A stretch of 64,000 bases of DNA from Owenia fusiformis. Lineage: Eukaryota > Annelida > Polychaeta > Sabellida > Oweniidae. Numbering within the stretch: the first letter of the stretch is position 1; the number at the start of each line of letters is the position of its first letter. The notes beneath the pieces are model-generated. The model had not been told where the DNA came from and made no database searches. It saw nothing but the letters and a program-made list of their open reading frames with translations. This document shows positions 35,801 to 48,000 of this stretch, one piece after another. The stretch covers positions 30,746,926 to 30,810,925 of the forward strand of contig CAIIXF020000002.1 in assembly GCA_903813345.2 (NCBI GenBank), written 5' to 3'. A program made the translations under genes and the position numbers.

Positions 35801-38800
35801 CTCAGATATTCCTGTATTTACTGACTTCCCGTCGTGTTGTTTTTCGCTATTATCTACATTAAAACCACCATGCTGGTAGCTAAGTAATGTAGTAATATCT
35901 GTTGCATCAAACTGCTGTCCATTTAATAAATGATCGTGTATACTGGTATTGCGTGATAGCTCGGGGCTTTTGCGAGTTTTATCATTAGCTAAGTAACCAG
36001 TGTATAAGTCGTTATTTCCCAAGGCAAGATTGTCGTCGGAATAATCCTTACTGTCATTAATATTCAGCTCAGCTTCAATCCGATCTAATCCTTTCTGCCT
36101 TGAAGATATTTCAGATTCAGTTTCAAGTGTATTTGAGCGAGGAGACTTGTATTGATCAAAATAGCGATCGACGATGTCAAAGTCTAAGCTTACTGGATCG
36201 AAATCATTTTGAGTGTCTCCATCCAATTGATTGTCATCGTTTACATCACTTGTTTTACTAGTTGTTTCTGTGGTAGATACCTCTGTTACTGAAGTTATTG
36301 ATTCTGAAAGTTGTTCACACGACGTGGGAACATTTGTTGCGTTCTCACTTGATAGTTCTTCTGCAGAATGATGCGATCCAGTGTTCACGTTATCATGAAT
36401 CGATTTGGAAATTTTGGAAGCTCTATCTGGTTTTCGCGACAGATTGTCTCTACGAGGAAGATGTGGACTTTCTTGGCTCTTGAGATTAGTCCAATGACCA
36501 ACTGCTTCTGATAGAAGACGCCCCTTATCGTACGATTTATCAGAATTAGTTTCTTTAGTTTTGGATTCTTTGTATTCAGGTTTTAGTATATCCCTCTGAC
36601 TAGTCTGGTCTTTCAGAAATTCTATGAATAAAGTATCTCCAGTACTATCACGTTCAGTTCGTTTGGAATTTTCGGATTGCACTACTGACTGGTCATCGTC
36701 TGGTTCTATGGTTGAGGTCTCGGATTCAGAATTATCCCTGTGTTCTAAGTAAGGACAATCTCTAAAAGTGTTGGATATGCCAACACCGTCCTCCTCATGG
36801 AACGATGTATCTTCTTCGATATTTGGTTCATCAAAATGAAAATTGCTATCAGTACTTTTGGCAGTAACAAAGCTGTCAACAGATCCAGGGGATGATGAAA
36901 GATAAGCTGCGTAGTTTGTATCTTGGTTACTTTTTACGCGAGGTATATCAATTCCATTATCACTTACTGGCTCGTCAAGTGGTGGTTCGTCAGACTGAGA
37001 AGGTTGATGAAAGTAATTAGAAATAGATGAAATGATACGAGTGCTCTCTTTACCAAGTGATTTCAGCTGATCGGAAAACTCCTCCACTGGGTCTACGAAA
37101 TCAGGATTTACGAAGTTTGGCGTATAATCAGCTACATCTTCAGTATTATCATATGTTATTCGCTCACATACACAGAGTTCATCGTCATCATGATATTTGT
37201 GGTACTTCTCTGCAAGGTTGTTTGGTTCAGATACTATTCGTTGCTGAACTGGCTTTGTTTCAGTATCACTGGAATAGATAATCAATTCTGTGGCAGTCTC
37301 AGAATTGGATTCGATTGTTTCAGAATTGTTTATCTCATCATCAGGTGTTTGTGTTCTTATGGTGTCGCTGTCCTCAGTAAAGTTAATTAGTTTGTGACTT
37401 GTAAGTTTGGTGTCACTTTCCTTTGCAGCAACATTTGTATTCAAGTCATCTCTGAAAAATAAACGTTCAAAACATATCCATAATTTATGCAATAAGATAT
37501 TAGCATTTACATGAAATAAGAGTTATAATGTTTGTAAGACTATCAACATTGCATACAAATGTAGACAAGATTTACCCTATAAATCCCCGAGGCTTTGGTA
37601 TGAATTTGAAAGAAGTAAACACATGGGTAAAATATTTTGATCACCGTAGGTTATAAACACCTCAGAATTGAATGTGTAGGAGTGAATGTATCGAAGAAAA
37701 CATTTCATTTTTTGTTTAACATACATTTAAAGTAAAACGTATTGGAAGCATTTATCAAATTAATAATAATACAGTAACCCTTGAAAGGTATGTCAAGTTT
37801 GACGGTCGTTCCCCTAGGTAAAGTAATTACATACGTTTATGTTAATGATATTAAGATTTTACATATTAGATTATGATTAATTATAGCAAATTATGACGCT
37901 GCTTCATTTCAGGAGTACAATAAAATGAAAAAACGCGTATACATATTCGGGTGTGTATATGGACCTGAGACAACCACCCTCTCATCATTTGACATTGTCT
38001 CGATTTGAATAACTTTAGATATTGTAGACAACAATATCAACCTGTCTGTGAATCTCGTTGGCAAACATGAATCGAAGCCATGATCACCCTTGGTTGGTAA
38101 TATTGACCATAGCGTATTGTACAAACTGTATAGTGATCCCGATTAAAACGACATACTGCTCAAAGCATCTTCAGTTTTATTCGATATTAAACAGGTTAAC
38201 CGATTACAATATCAATATTTCACCTTAGCAGTCAGCATATCAATGTAATTTTAGCATTGCACGAACATGAAACATAGCTTCATATTAATCTTAGGTATTC
38301 ATCCTTACCTGCATCGCTTCTATATTCATCAGTCTATTAAACATCTGCCAAAACCTGACGTAATTGCCTTTTTGATGTCCTGTTTTTATTGATATATGTT
38401 CAAATATAGTGCTTTAATTAGTTAATTGATATGATTTCACTACTAAATGGCTCATAGTAGACGCGACTGCCAACCCAGATATCGAGTGCGAATGAATACA
38501 CTCTTTGAATATATTCATTCATCGCTATTCATTCAGTGTTCATGATGCATTTTTTCAACCTCAATACTTCTCTTTCATATAGTAATATTTTTAAGGGCGG
38601 CCATAATAACAATTTAGTAAGATGTGTATTAACCACACAGGAGGAACACTGTGACATTTTTAAGTGAAAGCACAGTATGATACTTGGCTTACTTGTGAAC
38701 AAAGAGTCTATGATATTGAAATTGAAAAGAAAAATTATTTCATTGAAATCGTAATTTATATACAATACGGCTGTTTTTCTACGTTGAAGTTCGTGAAACT

Positions 38801-41578
38801 ATTTCAAAAACAACCGGTTTGAGGGCAATATAGTGAGCGTTTACATGTTTTGGCTTACGCGTCTGAGATCAAAAACAAACAGACCCAAATATCCCATGAG
38901 ATCCCACGCTATATATTCCACAAAGGTTACATTGTACCCCTTGGCTTTTAAGGCAGTTCCACATGATGAACATTTTCATGATAACATTAACCAATAATTA
39001 ATGATATGAGTGGTATTTTTCCAAAATGTTATGCGGATATTTACGTGTTATGGGAAAATATACCCTTTGCATTCGTTTGACTTCACTTCTTAAAAGAGAG
39101 CTTCGTCTGTAGTTTAACTAGACTCTGCACGCAGGGTAGGGAAAATATAGTTCAATATCAATATGTTTTCTTAAAATTATATTGGAATGAAATTTTCCCA
39201 AATAATTTTTCAGAAAGTGTACAACTACCTTAAGAGGACGTCTCACTGGATAACATTAGACAATTTAAAAATGTTAGTCTATAAAGGTCTCATTGTGCCT
39301 GACTTACGATAAGCAGATTGGGATGACATTGACATATGATTGACATAGCTTTAGTATGGAAGACAGCATGTTTAATTACCAAGTAAATAAGCCATTATCT
39401 GTTTATACTATTTGATATACCTCTTATTAACTCAGGCTTCAATTTAACAGAACTTTGACTTACTTTGAAGGTTCAGCAATCGATGTTGGGCTCTCCCTCT
39501 GTTGTGGATGCTGACATTTTATTGGATCGTTTTCATTTTTGTTTGTGTCCAACTGATCTACCACAGCTACATCGCCATGAGTGCAGACTTCACGTACGTA
39601 TTCATGTGGTTTTATAGCATCTGTTTTATCGAGGGCAATATCGCCAACTGGTTTCTGATCTAAATTGACACTTACAATTTCTGGATCCCCCGTTGGTGTA
39701 TTAACCTTGGCCTTGGTGGTACAATCCGGTAGCACAGTGGTTGTTGTCGTCTTAATTAATGTATCTTTGACATCCCCGGTATTTTCATCTGAACCTTTAA
39801 CAACGGATTGAACTGTGTTTGGGAAATCATCGGTTAAATGCACGTCCCCAGTACCAGTTATTCCGCTATGTGTTTTTCTTAACAAGGTGTTATATTCAAA
39901 GTCGAGTTTTCTAGACTCGGTACTATGACTTATTTCTTCGCTATTCAGAGATACGTCAGTGTTTTCTGTATGACCAATTATAGATGTATTTTGAAGAGTT
40001 GACGAAAACGTCGAACTATTCAAAGTTGAGTCTATATCACGTCCTTTTGTGTGTTTTGTATTGCATTCTTTATCTGAAGTTTCAGTGGGGGTGACTGTGC
40101 GGTTAAACTCGTCTGTTTGAACAGTTGGATATGCGTTTCGTGTTGAAAAAGAACTCTTTGTATCGCTTGATGGCTTTTCTGACCCGGGGGCCTGAGATGA
40201 AGATACTAAATCAAATATTTCATCGACCAGGTCGGATGTACCATCTTTGTGTACATTTGGCTTATTCGACATTTCTGGTTCTATTTCAGTATCGCTTATT
40301 AACTCATTTAATGATATCCCGTTTGTGTCCACTAGTCGGTTAATATCACAGGAGTTTATTTTATTTGATGCGAATTTAGACTCAACTTCGAAATGTGTTG
40401 TTTTATCAGGAATTAAATTATTGTTGACACCTGACTTTTTTAAAATACCCTGGGGAATATTCAGTGTATTGAGTTTTTCATCTGAGGTATTTTCATCAGT
40501 TGCTATCAAGTTTGCATCAGTGAGGCCTAAGCCCGGGGCAGAAGCGTCAATTTCATCGTCTGAGTTCGCGAAAGATTCTTTCCCATCCTTTTCTTTAGTT
40601 TCATTAAAAGTATCCTGGACAGTAGCTTGTTTCAGGTCGTCTTTCCTTTTCTGTTCATCTTCACCAATTGTGCCTCTGTTAACTAGTTGGTCCGACTCAT
40701 CCTCTATTTTTGCCCCATCTTCATATTTAACAATAGCTGTACCTGAGTATAATCTTTTCTCCGTGTAGCTCCCGTCATATTTTGACCCGATGTCATTCTT
40801 TTTGACTCCATGTGTTTTATCATCTTGGTATTGATTTAAATATGGACCGGTTGTGTTCAGTATGTCATCTTCAAGGACTATGGATTGGACCGCTGGGATA
40901 TTTGAAAAGTCGGATGTGTCGTTGTCTTGGGCCTCAACATATTTCTTTGACTCTTTCCCTACAAAATATATGAGTTGTTTTGAGACGGTCCCTTTGCAAT
41001 AATGAATGGTGAAAAACCGCCTCGTTTGCACACGTATGGTTGAATCAAATTACATATTGTAAACATATAAATATATTGAAAGGTAAAAATAAAATTGGTG
41101 AATGGAAATCGTAAAAATCATATTTCCCTATATCCGATTATGTACTAGTATACTATGCATAACTTTAATGACAAAAACAAGTAAAATTGACAAAATCTTT
41201 CAAATGCCTGGGCAAATTGCCCTCATTCTAAAGGTCACTGATTTTATCTGAATAATTCAACTTGTTTAAAACTGATACATGTTTAAAACTTATATCAAAA
41301 CAAAAAGTTAATGTATCAAAGTTGTTATTAACTTACATGTAAGAGTATGCTTGTCAGCCTGTAGGTGTCGGAATTCCACATGAAATATTACAAACCGTGT
41401 TTTTCATGTGTACATACCATAGTAAGGTCTTAAAACTTTAAACAAACCTTTGTGATATTTATTTACTGTCACAACTTGAAAAGAGCATACATTTAGTACA
41501 GTAAGCACTTATACCTGAAACGTGTTTTTGACTCGACTGACTTTTCCTTCGTTCCTCCTTGGACATCTTCTGCCCCAT
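29801..41578 (-). CDS. Giant acidic low-complexity protein with N-myristoylation-type start
   Basis: Four exons on the minus strand (41578-41515, 40958-39464, 37451-30154, 29814-29801) join in frame into 2,956 residues; all introns are GT-AG with matching phases (1, 2, 1). The N-terminus is MGQKMSKEERRK: Gly2 with Ser6 fits the N-myristoylation consensus, and the basic run would aid membrane binding. The rest is rich in Asp, Glu, Ser, Thr and Asn and looks disordered. It contains PPPIPxTPYPD motifs (about residues 1160-1340), three tandem 40-residue acidic repeats (about 1417-1530), repeated IPVDVGP-type motifs (about 2277-2490) and a Lys/Glu-rich, possibly coiled-coil stretch (about 2580-2750). 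I recognise no known family. A membrane-tethered scaffold is conceivable but unproven. The first three exons are well supported; the last is tentative. Confidence 0.8.
30154..37451 (-). CDS. Giant protein, 7.3-kb coding exon 3
   Basis: An uninterrupted exon of 7,298 bases starts after TTTATTTTTCAG (phase 2) and ends at TATAAAG|GTAAGA (phase 1). It encodes 2,432 residues. Three copies of a 120-base repeat lie at about 34420-34760 (EYIEILPDSEIVEE-type units). The last 450 residues are more ordered-looking: repeated EVHR/IHRL motifs, HHH, KKVTQIVEKRPPTPQKR, then acidic and Tyr-rich sequence ending YEYHWKRQAPKEARHYK. An exon of this size without any intron is unusual for an animal gene. Confidence 0.92.
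37452..39463 (-). other. Intron 2 of the giant-protein gene
   Basis: This 2.0-kb intron is AT-rich and holds a copy of the ultra-short element at 39061-39138. No additional in-phase exon could be confirmed inside it. A short stretch ending GATGCAG|GTAAGG at 38309 looks like a donor but does not keep phase. Confidence 0.75.
39052..39147. mobile_element. Ultra-short (78 bp) inverted-repeat element, copy 3
   Basis: The element at 39061-39138 begins TACCCTTTGCATTCG and ends CTGCACGCAGGGTA, nearly the same as the 22731 copy. It is flanked by the perfect 9-base direct repeat GGGAAAATA (39052-39060 and 39139-39147). It sits inside intron 2 of the giant-protein gene. Confidence 0.82.
39464..40958 (-). 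CDS. Giant protein, coding exon 2
   Basis: This 1,495-base exon starts after TTTTGTAG in phase 1 and ends in phase 2 at TCAAA|GTAAGT, a strong donor. It encodes about 497 residues beginning GKESKKYVEAQDND, acidic and Ser/Thr-rich with no cysteine cluster or hydrophobic segment, so it is probably intracellular and disordered. No stop interrupts 1.5 kb, which supports real coding. Confidence 0.88.
41515..41578 (-). CDS. Giant protein, coding exon 1
   Basis: From the ATG at 41578 this exon gives 21 codons and one extra base before the donor CAG|GTATAA. The upstream ATG (MGQK) is chosen over the in-frame one four codons later because it yields a Gly2/Ser6 myristoylation context. The 5' untranslated region and promoter lie above 41578 and were not delimited. 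Confidence 0.65.
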
Positions 41579-42304
41579 TTTCTTTTACGTTGTACAGTGC
41601 AGTCACTGCATGTTAAATTACGTATTTGTTATTAATCCGAATCTCCATATGTGGTATTGTATTAGAACGCTGTACATATAGACTTGCATTCTTTGACCCA
41701 AATCGATATGTTATTGTACATGCACATTAACATGTATTCACCCATGAAACTTTTGTTGGACTATATAGTGTATCCCAGATGCTTTTGTTCCATGTGGTTG
41801 GTCAGTGTTAAGGTCAAACAAGCTACAGTTTCAGTTTCACTATATCGGTCATTATAAATATGTTTTTAAAAGGAATTTTTGAATTAGTTTCACTTAAATC
41901 CAAGTTCGATAAATCTCATACCCATTCATTTCAATTTAGATTTAAATCACCCATTCAATGTTAATGTATATTTTGTTTTTGTAAAAATATCGGAAACAGA
42001 GGTTATAAGGGGACGACATGCATTTAGTTTGCCTTTTTGTCGATTAAATCAAGCCATAGCATTACATACAAATCCGTGCCAGACGGTCACTTAAAACCTT
42101 TGCACTCATAATATAATTCATTGGCAAGGTATTCATCAACATCCTTACTTAATATCTTATGATATATTTTTACGGCGATGAATTGTGTGTATCGGATTAA
42201 TAGGGCAAAATGCGATTAGTAGAAGTTGATAGTACGTAATCATAAGTAATCACGGGATCGGGTATCATTGACGACACCCATGGGATACTCGAAGAATAAG
42301 GTAA

Positions 42305-42467
42305 CCAAGTGAAAGAAATTATGGTACCCCAGGGATTATGGTCCCCCTTCTTAACGGCCCTTATTGGCCCTGATTGTGTATAAGATAATAAGGGAAAGAG
42401 GTCACCGTATAAATCAATGGAGAGTAGGACCATAAATTGATAGGACCTCCCACCCTTTTACACCTGT
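42305..42467. repeat. Dispersed short repeat, copy 2
   Basis: This is a diverged copy of the unit at 5408-5580; shared segments include GAAATTATGGT, GGGATTATGGTCCCC, GGCCCTGATTGTG and TTGATAGGACCTCC. Its termini are more degraded (GTGAAAG and TTTACACCTG). Confidence 0.65.
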
Positions 42468-42888
42468 GTAACTTGGATTATATGTATTTTCTCTCACCTG
42501 GGTAGAAATAGTGTAGTATAGAAGTACGATTTGCGCTAGGGTTGCCGTAGTAAGTATTGCCATATCGCACAAAAAGGTTCGCCTATTGTCCTTCTGTTAC
42601 ATTTTATCACTCTTTTACACTGTCACTTTCATTTTTTGCATTTTCGTTTTTTCTTTTATCATTTCCATATATAATTGCTATACTCTTTGCCAAAGAAAGT
42701 CGGAACATTTGGATGGATACTATACATCCCCATTTCCAAAAGCATAGTCAAAAAACCTCACTGGATGATCAAGGGAGGGGGCTAAAGAAAACATTGGGTC
42801 GAATCGTTTACTTTTTAGGCCTGGGAATAAATGGTTTTCAAAAAACGCCGTGATTTATGAAATTGACCTCATTAGGAATTTCGGAATA

Positions 42889-42914
42889 AAGCCCGTTTTT
42901 GGAAACGGGCTTTA
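42889..42914. repeat. Perfect hairpin
   Basis: AAAGCCCGTTT and its exact complement AAACGGGCTTT flank a four-base loop. It lies in an intergenic region and has no T-run or gene context that would indicate a function. Confidence 0.7.
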
Positions 42915-43499
42915 ATTTCTAAATAGTCCTGGTTTGTTTTGGAGGCGACATCTATCGAACTGGATAAAATCATGATTATGAATGTCAGTCAAATAAAAGT
43001 ACGTATTTGTATAAAACAATCATATGGGCTTTCAACTAGAGTGGAAAGCCTATAATCCTTTATATCATTTACTTTAGGATTTAAGCCTAATGAATTCTGG
43101 ACGGTTTTAGTCTTATTTCAAGACTTTGAATGAGTGCGGGAGCAAGAATTCAAAGTGTAGGATACAAGGCATGATTTGATTAAATCATTCACAATTTATT
43201 GAGTCGTGTGCACACATTGTAATATTTTGTGCAACACAACTTAAAATAATTATGATTTTTTCAAGAAACTTTTTCAAGGGATTTTCCAATGCTATATTAT
43301 CAAAACTAAGGATTTGACATTTGGCGTGCATAAGCACCTATTTTGCAATCCCCCGAGGTAATATTTATAATGTTTTACTCAACTTCCAACTTAATATTTA
43401 TGTCACACCATAAAGTGGTGACATATTGTTATGGTCTCCATTCTTTTGTGGCGGCGGTTGGCGATCGGCGGTTGGTGGTTGGCGTCTGTAACAAAATTC

Positions 43500-43950
43500 T
43501 TAAACTTCCAATAACTAAACAAATACTGTTTAGACTGACTTCAATTTTTTTCAAAATAATCCCCAAGTTTTCAGAAGTTCAAACTGATATTCAAGATTTG
43601 ACCTTCAATGATCCTTTCGAGGTCAAAAAAGGTTAACAAAGGTCAAAAAGGTATTTTTCAACTTGCTTCAAATTGACCAATTTTTTCAAAACTATCTACA
43701 AGTTATCAAGTTATCAGGAGTTCAAATCTGACTTGAGATTTGACTTTCAATGACCTTCTCAAGGTCATAAAAGGTCAAAAAGGTATTTTTCCAACTTGTT
43801 AAATAGACAATTATTTTTCAAAACCATCTACAAGTTCTCAAAAATTCAAATCTGACTATAGATTTGACCTTCAATGACATTCTCAATCTCAAGGTCAAAA
43901 AAAGATTTGACCTTCAATGACCTTCCCAAAATCAAAAATTTCAAAAAAAC
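43500..43950. repeat. Diverged tandem repeat, about 135 bp, three copies
   Basis: Three imperfect units share GATTTGACCTTCAATGA, CAAGGTCAAAAAGGTATTTT and CAACTTG, interspersed with ATCTACAAGTT. The sequence is low complexity and non-coding. It lies downstream of the mucin-collagen-EGF gene. Confidence 0.6.
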
Positions 43951-43997
43951 AAAGTATAATGAACACGGTACGTGCTGATAATGAACAAACTAGTGTA

Positions 43998-44003
43998 TTT
44001 ATT
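43998..44003 (-). terminator. Polyadenylation signal of the mucin-collagen-EGF gene
   Basis: AATAAA on the minus strand lies 150 bases after the stop codon at 44153, a plausible distance for a 3' untranslated region. Cleavage site not identified. Confidence 0.5.
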
Positions 44004-44152
44004 CAAAATGCAAATCTTGAGATTACTTTACATGTCTGAATACAATCTTGCGATTATATGATATTTAAGTCCCTGCGTCATCGACACAAGGAGGACAAAT
44101 GAACGTGTCAACAAATGAAGAAAGTGTTCAATTATTCTAAATATTTTAATGT

Positions 44153-45036
44153 TTATGCTCTGAACTCCCGATATGTAGGCTTTCGCGCCCAAAATTCATC
44201 ACTTTTGGGAACACTGTCATACATGCCTTCAGAACTGTATGTCACAGGAGGTTCGAAAGAGGCCATGTCATTTCCATCACTCAGACCATCAGTTTGCCAT
44301 GAAGCTTTGGTATCTCCATATCTCTGGGATTGACGGTATCCAACATCTCGCACATTTCCATCAGTTTGCCATGCTGCTTTGGTATCTCCGTATCGCTGAG
44401 ATTGACGATAGCCAACATCCCGCGCAACATCCGGGTCTGTTCTGAACTCTCGAAAGCTCAATTCACGCGCAGGTGCAGGCATTATAGTATCAACACTATT
44501 TTCTCCTGGTTTCACTGATGGCGGATATCGAGTAGATACATACCTTGAACCGTATTTAGAGGCTGCCGGATTACGTTCAAATTTGCTTGTGTTGCTCCTG
44601 TAGAACGATTGAGAGGATATAGGGTTCGGCTCAAACTGGCCAAGATTACCATATAACTCGAATTCTGAAGGCCCGAAAAATTCGTTGTCATCATTGTCGT
44701 CATAACCACCGTACACGGCGCCATACATCGACTGTCTTTGCGTTTGCCAGCTCTCCATCGGGGGAATCTCGGGTTTCTTCGTTGACATTCGTGATTTGGA
44801 CGACTGACGAGACTGCAGAGATTTGGACGACTGACGAGATTGAGATTGCCGGGGTTCGAGTTTCCTCGGATCGCCTGTCGGAAATCTCCGAATCAGCTCG
44901 CGACTGTTTCTCTCCAAAAGGTAGTAGCATAAACAAAGGCAGATAACGACGACCGTCAGGAACCCATACCAGATTACGAGGACTGTAACTATAACTGGAT
45001 CCAGGAGATAGTCGTAATTAGCATCAGAGGTTAACT
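44153..45036 (-). CDS. Transmembrane helix and cytoplasmic tail (last exon)
   Basis: This terminal exon starts in phase 1 after TTTTCATTTTCAG and ends at TAA (44153-44155). A helix of about 25 residues (within VIVTVLVIWYGFLTVVVICL) is followed by Cys residues suited to palmitoylation and a basic stop-transfer (ERNSRELIRR). The tail has Ser-Arg-Gln repeats (SQSRQSSKS), Tyr/Asp-rich sequence and two tandem 24-residue repeats containing DVGYRQSQRYGDTK. Many Ser and Tyr residues are potential phosphorylation sites. It ends YREFRA. Confidence 0.9.
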
Positions 45037-48000
45037 CTGAAAATGAAAATGGTAATTCTAATTCTATTTTCCAGATTTCTACATCTTCAGAAACCATCAA
45101 CATGAAAAAAAAAAAAAAAAAATGAAAATATGAGTTAAAATTTATTTTCTCAAAAATGGCCCATTTATCACGTTCGAAAGGAATCAACTCAAGATAGTTC
45201 CGCATTTTTCAAAAGCGTATGAATTTTGGGATATTTCATTTTAATTTCATCGAAACATTTTGATTTTGAACAATACATGCTACCATATCATGTGAATATC
45301 CACATGAACATTGAAAAATATCACAGATTCCATCCCTTACTGGTAATCATAAAAAAACATTATACACGTCTAAATTAACGTGATATTACATGTACCTGCG
45401 ACATTACTCGTTGCAGTCGGAATGGTTGGATTCACCATACAATCGTATTCACCATAACCATTTATACATGTTTCCCCCGCAGCACAAATACCATTCATTT
45501 CGCATTCATTTTTATCTGAAAGAAACAATGCCAGTCATAGAGAGTCTTCAATCTGAAATGCAATAGCAGTCCACCAATGTAATCACCTTTGTTTTGCACT
45601 ATGTTCACATGTTTGACTTCTATAGCATTCTTAGTCATCTGGACTTTCGCTGTTTGAACATTGTTTTGATTCATTTTTTTAGTTTTTAGGGTTTTGATTC
45701 ATCGTGTCAGAAAACCCGTTGTAGTAGTATTGATGAAGTGTTAATTGTTCGGGCTCATTGTTTACTGTGGTGACCAAGTTCGCTTTATGATACACACATA
45801 CCTGTAGTTGTGGCTCGAGTCTATATTACTTCAACACCCTGATCCCTTCCCCTATCTACTTTACAACATTTGTTTTGGGCACTAGCCGCAATACTCTCTT
45901 TTTCACCGTCCTCACCTGAACACGTCCATCCATTTGGGGCAAGTATGAAACCATCAAGGCATGAACAGAGGAACGTCCCGACCTGGTTGAAACAAATATG
46001 TTGACAGCCTCCGTTGTTTATGTTACACTCGTTCACATCTACGAAAAAAGAAGATTCGATCTAGTTCCAGCTAATCCCATTTGTAATCAATATTAACTCC
46101 AACACCCAACGAAAAATATGTATGAGAATGACCAGTCATAACAAGGCAATAACATGCAAAATGTCATCACATTTCATTCGTTTTGTTACAGACACGCGGC
46201 GAACGCTGAACGCCGTACACGTTGAAGAACAAATAAAAACAAAATTTCGATTACTTTGGGATCCACCATGGTGGTTGATGTGTCCTTGTTGACTTCATAT
46301 CGTTGACTTACATAATTTCAATGTCTAAATTCATTTGAAGTTCAACACAAAACCGTGACACATGAATATGCACATTTTCCAAGTGTTTGATTTTTTGTTA
46401 TACATATCGATATATTACAATAACCATAGAATGCACTAGCTCACCTATACATGTTTTTCCGTCACTGTCTAGCTCATAGCCTTCATCACAAACGCAGTGA
46501 AAGCTCATGAAGCTATTAACGCATCCTTGGCTGCAACCATCGGTGCCCTCAATGCATTCATCAACATCTAAATAACAAATGCAAACATAATAGTTGCAAC
46601 ATTGATGTGAACTGTATCATGAGGTCTTGGCAATCGTAAAGGAAGGTATACGATGTTTCAAAATGCGGTGCTATTCAGCTAAATATCTTAAATAGTTGAT
46701 ACATCATAGTTGCCAGTGTATATTGCAGTAAATACTATAGGGATTTTAAGCTTGCATATCAAATCGAAACGCCAACGTATGACCAATCGCCCATACAAAT
46801 CCATCGCTTGAATATTTTCCGTTCACCTTTAGGTTGTGAAAAACATTGCACGCTTAACCTCCCTAATAACTAAACTCTAACAGTTCGATTACGTGTGATA
46901 TGAAACTTGGTAAAAGTAACGAGGCGCTTCTGATGTACGAAATAGTAGTCAATGTTCCACCTGTTAAAACTGAGATGTTCCCGATGATACCAGTAAGACC
47001 CGCATCTCCAACGATTCCTTTGGTACCATTTTCTCCCTTCAAGCCTGGTTCACCACGATCACCCGCTATGCCTTGTGCTCCAGTTGAGCCGTTGACACCT
47101 GTATGTGGAGAACCACAATACATTAGCTGACCAATAATATGAGTTTCATGAATGGAAAATCTACATTAAAATTCTTTGATATCCAAATGAACGGTAGAAG
47201 CATTGAAACGTCTAACTTTCAATATTACATCAGTCTACAAACCGCAAAACTCAGACCTACCAGGTATTCCAGTAAATCCTTTGGGACCAACATCACCATT
47301 TTCCCCAATCTCTCCATCATCTCCTTGGATTCCTTTGGTGATGTTTGGTTCAGGCCCTTTCGGACCCTTGGCTCCAGTGATTCCAATGATGCCGATGTCA
47401 CCCGTTTCACCACGTGTTCCGTTTGAACCATCATCACCTATAAGATTAGTATCAATAAAAAACACTTTTTAAAATCCTAGAATGATAATATACTCTTGGC
47501 ATATACGAGTATATGCATAAACATTCAGTGCGTTCGGTACTTGAGAGTTGTATCGTAGAAGCAAGGCTCTCGAACGCAATATTAATGTGCTCGTGTTTAT
47601 GCATTCGGTATCTTGATATATAGGCTCTGGGTGGGTAGCAAACATGTACCTGAATTTAAATAATTGTTTTGATACCTTTTGAGCCATTGATTCCCTTTAT
47701 TCCAACTTCTCCTTGATCTCCTTTGACTCCCTTGGTGCCATTATCACCACGTGTGCCATTATCTCCTCTTAAGCCTTCCAAACCCTGTCAAGAAAACATT
47801 AACATGCACAATATGAAGAATATACATGTTTTTGTAAGTAAATACGAGACAAAGATTAAACTTGATATAATAGAGCTCAATTCATTCAGAACGGTTTTCA
47901 TTATTGACATTATGGACACCAAGATACGTCAAACATTTGATACACTTTACCTGATCTCCTATTGGTCCTTCGTCTCCTTTAGTACCATTTACTCCTGTAT

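Larger units (their letters stand above)
41579..43997. other. Intergenic region between the two host genes
   Basis: About 2.4 kb separate the 5' end of the giant-protein gene from the 3' end of the mucin-collagen-EGF gene, so this region should contain the giant gene's promoter. I see no confident TATA box or CpG-rich stretch. It holds a dispersed repeat (42305-42467), a perfect hairpin (42889-42914) and a diverged tandem repeat (43500-43950). Confidence 0.55.

Noticed and set aside
30161-37390. Several plus-strand frames of 60-150 codons
   Set aside because: Antisense shadows of the 7.3-kb minus-strand exon.
38309-38334. Micro-exon in intron 2 of the giant-protein gene
   Set aside because: It has a good donor but its length does not restore phase between exons 2 and 3.
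40247-40768. Plus-strand frame of 173 codons
   Set aside because: Antisense to exon 2 of the giant-protein gene, which has better length, composition and splice support.
45037-45205. N-terminal extension of the transmembrane exon frame (MRNYLELIPF...)
   Set aside because: It is intron sequence: the acceptor TTTTCATTTTCAG at 45037 joins in phase with the EGF exon, and the extension contains an A-run of low complexity.
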